Of a stretch of DNA of 64,000 nt, positions 48,401-60,400 are shown in pieces. The notes under the pieces were generated by a model that was not told the DNA's origin, did not search any database, and saw nothing but the letters and a program-made list of their open reading frames with translations. The position numbers and the translations under genes were made by a program. Source of the stretch: Anniella stebbinsi (lineage: Eukaryota > Chordata > Lepidosauria > Squamata > Anniellidae); the NCBI GenBank assembly GCA_029215795.1, contig JARDYH010000002.1, positions 361,114,973 to 361,178,972 of the forward strand. Direction: 5' to 3'. The stretch's first letter is position 1. Each line of letters starts with the position of its first letter.

Positions 48401-51400
48401 CGCTCGGGGCACAGTGGATGAGGCCACTGCTGTGCGTGGAGCAATGTGGAATAATTGGGGAGACCCACCCGGGCGCCGCTGCATTCAGTTCTGTCGAGCG
48501 GGTGCCATGTCCCCTGGCAACAGTCATTCCTCGAGTGTGCAGCGGGTCTTGAACTGGTGACCTGAGGTTTGTTGGGCAGGGATTTAGCCGGTGCGCCACC
48601 ACTACACCTCTGACCAAAGAAAGGAAGTCATCGATCCAGACAGCAACAAAGGCCCTTGCCAACAGTAGGCCTCAGCTGGTCACGTGACTGGCAAAGGCAT
48701 TATTATTATTATTATTACTATTATTATTTATTACATTTATATACCGCCCCATAGCCGAAGCTCTCTGGGCGGTTTACAAAAATTAAAAGACTGAACATTA
48801 AAAGTCAATATACAAAATTGAAAACCATAAAACCAGGGCTGGGGGACGGCAGCAAGTCCAGGGGCCTTTTCCTCCCCTAGTCCAGGAACGGATCTCCACT
48901 ACCGCTGAAATGGTCGCCAATTTTGCCACCGAAGATCTGCGACGTGGCGTCAGCAAAAAAGCTGCAATCTTCCTTTGAAACGAGGCTTGCGGGGACCGTG
49001 CGCCTTGTTTTGAAGTAGAAGCACCCTCCTGGGAGACTTCCAAAAGTGTGCTTTTGTTTGATTTTGTTTTAAAAGGAAAATAGCCCCCACCCCTTTTTTT
49101 TTCTACAACCGCCGCACTGCCAAATTTCAGTGGCAGTGAAGCCCGGCCGGGGGGGGGGGGGGGTCGCACAGGTTGTCCACACCTAGTTCAAAATGGAGAT
49201 AAAAGGCCTCAGAGGAAACCTGCAAGCCACTTCGACTGTCCAGGGGTCCCGAGAAGAAAATGGTTGTGATGGAGATGTGGTGCTGTGGAAATACCCCTCT
49301 CTTCAGCAGCTTACTCATAGGTGTAGACAAATAGAATCCCACTTAGAGCACCATATACCTGGAATGCAAGTCCAGCTTCTGGAACAGGTTCTGGGGCTCC
49401 GTATCTTAGCTTGTGTGTTCGACCGTTATATTCTGGCTGTGAAAATGGCCTGGCATAAATGTGGCTAGGAGGAAGTCACAGAATTATAGGATCGTAGAGT
49501 TGGAAGGGGCCTCTAAGGCCATCGAGTCCAACCCCCTGCTCAGTGCAGGAAGCCACCTTGAAGCAGATCTTGTTTATTCGTTTATTTATTTTTCCTTTTC
49601 TTTTTTTTCCCCTGTTCCCCCCCCCCCCCAAATTGAATTAACCAAGTTTTCTCTAATAGCTCTTTAAACCCCAATTGTCAGGGGACTGCTCTATTTTCCG
49701 TTATATCTAAAATAAAATTAAAAATTAAAACCAAATACCTGACAGATGGCTGTCCAGCTGGATCTTGAAGGCCTCCAGTGTGGGAAAGCCCACGACCTCC
49801 CTAGGGAATTGGTTCCATTGTTGTACTGCTCTAACAGTCAGGAAGTTTTTCCTGATGTCCAACCGGAATCTGGCTTCCTGTAACTTGAGCCCATTATTCT
49901 GCGTCCTGCGCTCTAGGTTGATCGAAAGGAGATCCTGGCCCTCCCCTGTGTGACAACCTTTCAAGTCCTTGAAGAGTGCTACTATGTCTCCCCTCAGTCT
50001 TCTCTTCTCCAGGCTAAACATGCCCAGTTCTTTCAGTCTCTCCTCATAGGGCTTTGTTTCCAGACCCCTAATTATCCTTGTTGCCCTCCTCTGAACCCCC
50101 CCAGCTTATTTGCATCCTTCTTGAAGTGTGGTGCCCAGAACTGGACGCAATACTCAAGATGAGGCCTAACCAGTGGGGGCCATTTTACAGCATAGGTGTG
50201 CATTCCAGTCTGTGCGTATCTTGGTGTCATAGAAGATTAGGAGAAGGGTCTTCAAAAGGGCCCAGTAGTAGCTAGGAGGTTAGTTACTGGGCTCAACCCT
50301 CAAGTGTTTGGAGGGAATTGATGGAGGTGCAAGAAAGACGAAAAGCTGGAGCAAAAGGGACAAGAAAAGATGGTGGTGGGTAAGCGGAGAGGGCCAGACC
50401 AGGCCTTCCCCAGAATCCTTTGCAGCAGCTTGCCACGGCTTGCCCTCCGTGCTGATATCTCTTGGCATTGTCTGATTCACGGCAGCCTCGGCCTGCTAGT
50501 ATATTGGCAACAGGGTGGATAATGAATTGTTTACGACCAGTAGTTCTGTTTTTCAATGAGCTGAAACATGTCGGATAATAAGTTGTTTATAAGCTGTAAA
50601 TCTCGGCTACCATAAACCCAAAGCGCATCACTTAATGTTGAATTGCCAGCTCTGGCCCCCGTTGGGCGGCGGGTCTCAAGCCCGCCGTCTCATTGGATGC
50701 CAGATCGATGGGAAGCGGGACACTCTTCTCCCATTGGACGGCGAGCGGATGATAAAGCCTTGAGCTCTGGTGCCATTGGACAGGGCCCGGGAGATGAGTT
50801 GTGAGGTCCGTCCCCATTGGTTAGTAGATGGATGATGAGTTGTGAGCTGGCGTCCCGTTGGGTAATGAATTACTCAGAGACATAACTTGCTCAGGAGAAG
50901 TAAATCTGTTTGCTACATTGTTGCAGAGTTGTGATTATATTGTAGCCACGCTCTGTAAATCACGGAGAAGGGCCTTGATATACCGCTCCGGGAGCGAGCT
51001 GCAGCAGGATGCAGCCTAGGCAGCACTGAGCGTTGGCATCCATCCACACCGGCAGGCTGGGGCAACCAGGCGGGTGTCAGGCGCGTCAAAGTGCACTGAA
51101 CGGCCTGCAGCTCCGGCCTCCTCTGCCTTACCCCAGGCTGGTTTTGGTGCAGCCCCCTGGGCTGGCCTGCCCCTTGACTGCCACGCCAGTGGGCAGGCCA
51201 GCTCCGCTGGTAAATGCCTGGTGACAGGAGCGGTAATCGTTAGCGTAATCAGCAGGGGCGTTTGTGCCTGTCTGCAAAAAGAAAAAAGTGTGATTTCTGC
51301 ACTGAGGCGAGCTTGAATTTGCAAGTGGAGCAAATGAAGTAAATTTCCATGTAATTTTTGCACCGTTGGTTCTGCCTCTGTCTGCCACAGGGAAGGATTG

Positions 51401-54400
51401 AGGCGCAGTGCTGAAGAAATCCTGCTAAAACACGGCCCCCTCCTCCCCTCTCTGGCTTTTGATATTGCCTACGCATGTACATGTTTAGCCATAAGGTCTA
51501 GAAGCTTGTTTGCGTCTAAATGCATTGGAAAGCTCACATTTTCAGAGGCTGACTGCCATGATTCAGTGTGCATGGGGAGGCAGGTCGGCGATCCCGTCTA
51601 GCTAGGAGCAGGGTGGCCGTCCTTGACCGGCAGGGAGAGGAGGGAGTTCAGCGTTCCCCACTGAGAGAAAGAGAGCTGCAGCAGGCGGCGAATGATTCTA
51701 GACAGTACAGTGAAATGCCAGGGAATTCCTGTAGGCAGTTGTTGTTTCAGGATGACAACCCTGAGTCAACATACTGAAGGTGCCTTCCGTGAGCGCATAA
51801 ACAAGCGTGCGGCGCCGATGGGCTGCCGCATCGCGCCCAGACTAGGGAACGGATTTCAGGAGTACTAAGCCGTGCATTTTATGAAGCCTTCTGTGGTGCA
51901 TGGCTGTTGATGCCGCCCTCTGCATTCGAAACGTACGGGTCGGAAGGGACCTCAGAGGCCATCAAGTCCATCCCCCTGATGCAGGAAACCTACTGCTACG
52001 GCTCCTGGGATAACGTGGCTTAAAGCCTCAAATGAAGGAGAGCCCAATCCCCTCCGAGGCAGCCTGCTCTTACCGTCAGGAAGTTCTCCCGAATGTTGAG
52101 TTGGAATCCTTTTCCTTGAAACGAAAGCCCGTGGCTGGGTCTCCGGCGTTTGCTGTCTTGCTCCTGCAGTCCTGCTCAGCCTCGGGGCTGCCAGCCCAAG
52201 GAGACCGCTCAGCTGGGCTCCTTTGGCGTGTTCAGCAAAAGAGCAGCCTATAGAGCTTCTTCAGCACCAAGGACAGGGACTGTGAAGCGTGGCTCATAAG
52301 GGCTAGAGCCCCACGTGAGCCCTTAGCCCAGCCTTCCAAACCTGGCGCCCTCCAGATGTTTCGGACCGCCACTCCCATCATTCCCAGCGAACACGGCCCA
52401 GCTTAGTGAAGAGTCTTGTTGAGCTAACAGAGAGAGGAGGGGTTCTTCTCACCATCGGTGATGTTGGAGTCACCATGCCTGCAGCCCCCCTCCCCCAAAT
52501 CCTGGAGCCGGCACTGCCCCTGTCAAACCCCTATGAAGATCCTTGACCAGACCAACACCTGCCCCAGTGAGGGACGTGTTGCCTGCCCCACATCACAGAG
52601 GGTGAGAACTCTCTCCGTTTCCTTCTCTCTCTTCCCCCCACCCAGTATTTTCCCTGTATTAAAATTCCGGGTAGCCCAGTGAAATCCCTCGGCAGCAAGG
52701 GGAGGACTGGTGAAAGGTAAGCCTTTCATCACACAATGTGGAATTAAGGAGCGAGATTTACTAGCGCAAGAAGTGGAGAAGGCCTGCCGACCCAAAGAGG
52801 GTGGACAGATTTATGTTGGGAGAAGTACTATTCACATCCGCCGGGTGGAACCTCCTTGTTTGCACATTGTGTGCCTCCGCACGCCAGCTGCTGAGGACGG
52901 ACGATGGGGGGAATCTTCGTGTCCTGTGCAGGTACTTCCCGGGACCTATGGCTGGCTGGCTGGCTGGATCCTCTTGGAGACAGGCAAGCCGGGATTTCGG
53001 CGGGCCCTTGCTCTGATCCATGCGGGTGCCTAGGTCAAGTCTCAGCGATGCTGTGGCTGCTTGATAGGCCAGAGCCAGAAATCAGGCGTCCCCAGTAAGG
53101 GCCGGCAAACTTGGCTCTCGAAAGATGCTCTCTGGATAAGGCAAAGTGAGTTCAGAGCCGGCTGATTGGCTATGCCACAGGGGGAAAGCACTTTAACGGC
53201 ATCCAATACCTGCGTGAAGAATGGGCAAGTCAGCTCAGATTGGGAATCGAGCTTTTGATAAAGGCCCTTAAATAGACTTCGCTTCCAGGGGAATAGAGGA
53301 GTTTGGTTTGTAAATGCTCCAAGAAGCTGTTAACGGACTCCGTCCTCCTACTTGTAGCGTTCCCGGGTGTGTGTGTTTCTTTCCCTTTCCTGGTGTTAAA
53401 TTAGCATTGGGAACCTCTTGCATTCTGGGGGAGAGGCGGTTGCACTTCTCCTGTTCAGAACGCAAATGGAAACTATGCTTTTTGCCTTCTCCTTTGAACC
53501 AGATCAGAGGCTTTGGGCATTTTCACACATGGTGCAGAGTACTAAACTTAAAACAAGAGCCAAATGGGATGCCCTGTCCCTGGATCTTGGGGTTTGTTTT
53601 TTTAAGTTAAACGCAGCCACAAGCGGAGCCACCTTGGATTGGGTCCATGCTCCCGATAGAGGGGAGCTTGGCACTTTCTCCTCCTGCCATTTTCCTGGCC
53701 CAAATTGCCTCCCAGGCGCCCCAATAGAGCTGAGCCAACAGTTCTGAAATGAGAACTTCGGGCCCGGATTTGGGGGCGCGGGGGAGGAGGCCTGATAGAG
53801 GCTGAATCCCCATTCAGATTTGGAAGCAGAGGGAAGGGAGTCATGGGAGGGTGAAAATTACTACCACTTCCTAGAGCTCTTCAAGGGCGAATCCCATCTA
53901 CCCACCCAGAAGCCCCCATAAAAGAAACACTCCCAACAACCTCCTCTGAACTGGTGACCTACACATGTGTCGAACTACTATAACTCCCATGATCCCCAGG
54001 CAGCATATGCCCCCTTTCCCCGTGGCTGCTTTTAATTTGAACCCATTCACGCATTTCCCGCTCTCTTGTTGTGTCAGGGCCAGGCTTGGTACATCATAGA
54101 CGGGATCCAAAGCTAGGCCTGGAGGGCAAATTTCCCCCTGTGCAGGTCGAAGGAGTGGGAAAAGGGCCGGGGCAAAGGCAGAAGGCCAGGTTTCTGGTAT
54201 TTATTCCAGGCTTGGCCAATCCAAAGGCTTCACGCCGCCTGCCAATTCGGCCTGTGCAAGCCTCGGACTTCCGAATCCGAAGCCCGGAGGCCATTTTATG
54301 ACGGATCCGTCACAAAATGGCCTCCGAGGCTTGCACAGGCCTACCGCCAATGACAGGGGCTGATGTTGATGCACCTTTTGTGCACCTGAAATTGCTGAGT

Positions 54401-57400
54401 CCTGAGAGCACACAGTCTGTCATTCAGCCCCAAAGACTAGGTTCCAGGTTCGGACTCCCCGAGACCGCTGGTCCAAGTCTCTGACCAGAAGTGGGGATAT
54501 TCAGGCCCAGGATCCCAATCCGGCCGTCCTGGGGTCCCAGTCCAGCCTTCTGGGGTTCTGCAGACGTATGCAGTTGTCCCCCCTCACGTTAAACGGCTGA
54601 AATACTTCTAAGGTGTAGTTAATTGCAGTAAGAGCTTTGGCTGTAACTTACTGGTATTTTTTGGTTGCCACCCACCTGCCCACCACTGGAATGCTTCTCC
54701 GAAATTGAATTTTGACCCTCTGGCCAAAAGAGATTCCACATCCTTGCTTCCGCTTCTCTGTTGTGCCTGTTGCGCATGCAGGATACTTGTCAGTGAAAGG
54801 CAGTATTTTCAAGTCCGCCAGCTGTCTGGCCAACATTTTTTTAAAAAATATATGCCACGTTTGTGGTGCCAAGGCAGCAAAAATGCAGGAAGCACTTTTT
54901 AGCATCGCGGGTGAAAAACAGCCTCGGGGGCGGAGAACTGGAAGTCTTGAAGTGCCCCTTGTCTCCGCGTCCATCCCTCGGCCCCCAGGCAGGACTCTCC
55001 AAGTCCTGATTTCTAAGTGGATGCTTAATTGATAATTACCCAGTTTGCAAGGCCCTGTGACTAGCAGGGAGAGAAGGGTTGGAGTGAGTACTTTGGCGCT
55101 TGAGGAGGAGAAAGGCGGTGGGGGAGGCATCAAGGCTGCTGCTGTCAAAGTCGACAGTATGGAATATGTCTGGGTCCGAATGGGTTTGTGCTGGGGGAGG
55201 GGGGGGGGAGGGAATTAAAACTGCACATAGGCAATCCAGATTCTGTGCCTACCAAAGCTACCGCTTGTTGCTCAATTAGCATAAATCATACGTTGGCATC
55301 ATTTTTGTGTGTCCCTTTTTAAAAATTTCATTGTGGTTTCACTGGTCACGGAGGACCCGTCGGACATGCAGGGCATTGGAGTTCATGCATACATACTTGC
55401 AAAAGCAGAGTCGGAAGTCCATGGAGTACAACCTCAATGCAGGAATCTCCCTTAAAGCATCCCTGACAAATGGCTGTCCAGCTGCCTCTTGAAGGCCTCC
55501 AGTGTGGGAGAGCCCACGAGCTCCCTAGTGTGAGGTGGCTGTAAAAAAAGCAAATGTTATTTTGGGCTGCAGGTACCGGTTCCCCTCTATTTGGCACTGG
55601 TTAGGCCCCATCTTGAGTATTGCATCCACTTCTGGGCACCACACTTCAAGAAGGACGCAGACAAGCTGGACCGTGTTCAGAGGAGGGCAGTGAGGATGAT
55701 CAGGGGTCTGGAAACAAAGCCCTATGAGGAGAGACTGAAAGAATTGGGCATGCTTAGCCAGCAGAAGAGAAGACTGAGGGGAGACATGATAGCACTCTTC
55801 AAATACTTGAAAGGTTGTCACACAGAGGAGGGCCAGGATGTCTTCTCGATCATCCCAGAATGCAGGACGTGGAATAATGGGCTCAAGTGACAGGAAGCCA
55901 GATTCCAGCTGGACATCAGGAAAAACTTCCTGACTGTTAGAGCAGTACGACAGTGGAACCCATGACCTAGGGAGGTGGTGGGCTCTCCCACATTAGAGGC
56001 CTTCAAGAGGGATCTGGACAACCATCTGTCAGGGATGCTTTAAGGTAGATTCCTGCATTGAGCAGAGGGTTGGATTTGATGGCCTCGTAGGCCCCTTCCA
56101 ACTCTACTATTCTGTGATTCTATGATATGGACTGGGATATCTCTTGCGTCGTCTCTTCAGCCTCAGAATCTGACTCTGAATTATTGTCCGACAGGCCTTC
56201 ACCCTGCCCAAGGGGAAGGGGATTAGACACAACACTTGGGAGGCCCTGCGTGGACACACCATGGACAACCAGCTTGAAGTTATTAAAGAGATTTAGGCAC
56301 CTGAGGTTTAGGGCACTCAGCAAGAGTGGCCAGGGGGCGTCTGAGCCCTGACGCTCTGCTCCCACTCTCCACCGCCATTAGGGCGCATTTTAGCCTGCCT
56401 TTCGCTGCTTGGCTGAAGGCGGGAGAGCTCTGGTCTGCCTAACCCCTCCGCGCTGTGTTAACTACTGGCAGCTTTTCCCTCTTATCTTGCCTGCGTGACA
56501 CTCACCCTCGCAGCTATTTAACACTCTCTAAACGGGGCCTCATCTTGCCAGGGGCTGAGCGCTTCCTAAAAGGAGTAATTGAATCTAGACCTTCTCTCCG
56601 CCTGCACACACACACACACACCCCGGTCCGACACAGACTTGTGCGCATGCACATCATCTCTCTGTAAGGGACGTGAGGACTGAGCATCATTCTCCATGGA
56701 GCTCTTTCCCAGCATTGATTAGCCCCGTGAAGCCGGAAAACGTAGACGAATAAAACATCTCACATTGATGAGCGAACAGGACTCTTGAAGGGCCCGGCCT
56801 TTGCTACTGAGTCTTAATTTGCATCTTTTCATTCTCCCTAAGGAGGTATAAGTAGGCACGATGATAAGGGGACGGGGAGACTTTTTGAAAGCACCGTTGT
56901 TCTCGTAACTTTATTTCTCCGTGGCCCCTTAGTAACCCACCAGCTTTGGGCATCTCCCTCCTTTTTTTTTTTTTTTTGTGAAAGAGAGAGGATTTTTTAA
57001 GAGAGTCCCCTGAGCATGTACAGAGTGTGTTCTCTTCCAGCACTGGGCAACTCCATCCTGTTCCCAGATAATAATAAGGGCCATGGATCGCATACGGGCC
57101 TGAACTATGACACTTCCTCTCTTTAAACAGCTTCCTTGATGTGATTTTGAGAATATGGCCCGACCTTTTTCATTTTTATTTTTGAATTTTTTTAAAAAAT
57201 AAATACTATACTGGTACTTCTGTCCCACCGCTAAGCCGTATACCAGGACACCTTACAGGTTTGCTTTCATCACTGCCTCTCTGCAACTCTGAGGAATGAG
57301 GTTGAACCTTAGAGGCCTGGGTTCGAATCCCGCCTTGGTCAGTCGTAGTAGCAATAGCATCCACAGGAAAGGGGAAGTCTCCATCGGTGCCTCACAAGGA

Positions 57401-60400
57401 ACGGTGGGACAAGGCTCTTGCCATCATCTAACTTTGGGTCCACCTGGTTTGTGGCCTTGTTCACATCTTGTTCCATCCAGCATGGATGCATTTATTTATT
57501 TATTTATTTCCATTTATACGCAATTAATCTACCGAGGCATGCGAGGCAAAACCGGGACGTTCGTCAGCAGACTGGAGTTCTGTCTAGGACAACTTATTTC
57601 TAAGAAACCAACCTGTCTTGACCCATGGGGTGGCACTTGCCTCTTCGTCCAACCTGGATTTGGGAATGCATGCCAGAGCAGGGTCAGCTTCGGGCCTGAG
57701 GAGGCCCTCGCCAAAGTGTCCTCAGGTGGGTTTACCTGGCCTTGGTAGCAGTACTCTGGGTGCTCCGCACCTTGGATAGCTCCTTTAGAGCTCCGACTGG
57801 TTCTGACTGAAACCCGGAGCAGATTCACCTCCCTGCTGACGTCGGAACCCCCAGCCTCCGCTGCACCTCAGGCCCTCTTCGGAAGGGCGAACCCCCAAAT
57901 CCCCCCCTTTATTGGCTGCTTGACCAAAGTTGCCATGGCAGCGAAGGGAGCTGGTCTTTCCTCCCCTTCCCCCCTGACAGCACTTTCCCTCGGCCTGGAC
58001 TTTAACCCCTCTGCCTCTTTCTTGGAAAACGGCCTGGCAGCCGCCCCACCGGAAAGGCCCCCCCCCCTCGTGTGCATTAATACCTGTGCGCTTCAGAGCC
58101 TCTGTAATATGTGCTCCTCCGGCCTTCTTCCAGGCCCCAGGAGGGAGCCGCGTTTTATACACATCAATTACACACTTCACCACCGTTTGCGTTTTATCTC
58201 TCACCTTTCCCCCCCCCCCTTGAGCGACAGCACAGGAGGCACCGCATGTACGCACGCATGAACCCTCACATCTCTCCCCTTGCGCTCCTCCTCCCCCCCA
58301 CCCCACCCCGGGTTCGGTTATGCAAGGGAGGCTGGAGGGGAGGGATTAGCATTCCGAGCCTTTTTTAAATCTTCCGAAGCAATATAGATAAGACAGCGGG
58401 TTAGATGAGTACAATTTAATTAAGTCGTATGACGGAGGCCCTTAACCGGCGCCCTGGTTCAGCCAGCGGCTCGCTCTGCCGAGCACGCCGGCCTCCGGGT
58501 GGGGATGCAGGACCCTGACTGCAGCCCCCCGTATGCAGGATGGATCGCCCCCTTTGGGGTCTTCTTCCCCCCCCCCCCGCCCGCCTGCCCCCTCCTCTCC
58601 CCACCGCAAGGCGGAATGAAAAACCCAAGAGTGGAATTAAAAACAGCCAAGCACTTTTGGGGTGCGGTCAGGATGAGAAATGCCTGCACCATCACCAGCG
58701 CCCTTTATTACTGGAGGAGATTTGAGGCTCCCTTGCCCCAGAGGGTAAATAAAGATGTGACATTGATGGCAAGCAGATTTCCAAAACAACACACATTCTT
58801 AAAGCAGTATTTGTATTCTCCTTCCTCTGCGGAGCTCAATACTGGGCGTACCTTCAGGCTGTGCCGTTTTATTCTCCCAACAGACCTTTGAGGTTGGTTA
58901 GGCTGAGAAACGGTAGAATGCCCGGTAGGCTTTATGGCCAAGCAGGGATTTGGATCCAGGTCTCTCCAGTCCAGACTTCCCCAGTTGAGTGTCCTCCAGA
59001 TGTGTTGGGCTGCGAATGATGGGAATTGCAGTCCAGAACACCTGGAGGAGCCCAGGTTGGGGAAGGCCCCTCTTGTCTAACTTTCTTGACTACTTAATGC
59101 ATAATTTCTTAATACCTAACCGATCAATAGAAACTGCGAGCATTTTTAGTGCCCTGGCGTGAATGGTGCGTACTTAGATCTCGGGGGTGGTGGGGAATCA
59201 CATTAAAGGAGCGGTGTGGTTAAAATATAAATTTAACAGATGTGCATGCCATTTTTTGTCATTTTAATATTTGGAGGATTGGGTTGTTTGTTGTTTGTCA
59301 TTTAGGTTAGAGATATATGGTAACCCATGTTGTCCCCCCAGGCTGCTACAGCTTCACTTTTTAATCGCATAAATAAGGCCACATTTTTCCTTCAGTTTCT
59401 GCTGAACAAAACTTGTGCAGAAGCCCTGATGCTTTCACGAGTCAGCTCACGTCTCCTACATCCAAGAAAGACCAGTGCCGAGAGAGCAACTTTTTGAAAT
59501 AAGAGAGAAAGTGAAGCTCTTGCTCTTAAATAAAATGTTTTGCCAGAAAAGGCCAGGCAGTTTTATTAATGAATTCTCTGACTGTTGCTTCCTCTGTCTT
59601 TACTTTCTCTCCCGTATCTAGAGCCAATGATCTAGCCACGGGCATGCTGGCTTTCAAGGGCTGTTTTTTTTTTTTCCTTCCTGGCACAAGTTCTGTACCT
59701 TTTAAAAGGGGCTTGACAGGCAGAAATTCAACAAGTGAATCTCTTCCCAGCTCGCAGTAGCAGTGATGAGAGTAAGCTTCGCCTGCTGAACTTGTACTGT
59801 CCTGTGGGTGTTAAAGGGACGCCTTTCTGAGAGGGCAAGAGAATCTCCGTTCGGTCATCTCCTTTCCTGAAATTCAGTGGGTTCAGCAGCCCTCTTGTTG
59901 CTGGTGTCACTAAATTAAAAAAGAGAATGATGTTCCCTAACCGTCCAGCTTTCTGTTTCCAACGTGGGTCAGCTAAATTCTTCTGGCAAATCACAGGGGC
60001 AGCCTCCTTGCCGGCCCTGTTAAGCTTGCTTGCTTTGTTCAGTCCACCTGCATAAGAGCATTTTTGCACTGGGTTGCAGTTCCCACCTTTCTCCCCCCCC
60101 CCCCCTGACAGAAATTCGACATTTCCAATCACTGCATCCTCACACCGGTGTTAGCTGCACCGTTGAAGTTCTGACTATGTATCCATAGGAAAAACACTAT
60201 GCAGCCTGTGTGTGTATGTGTATGTGTGTGTGTGTGGTGCCAGAACTCGTGTGCAAAAGCCCCTTCTGTGCAGGAAATGGCATCCATGTACGGTCGTCAT
60301 ACACACCCTTTGGTGTGTGTACATGTATGCCATTTCCTGCACAGAAGGAGCAGCCTTGAGAAAGCAACCCTAGAACTCTTTTATCTACTCAAGCGTTTTG

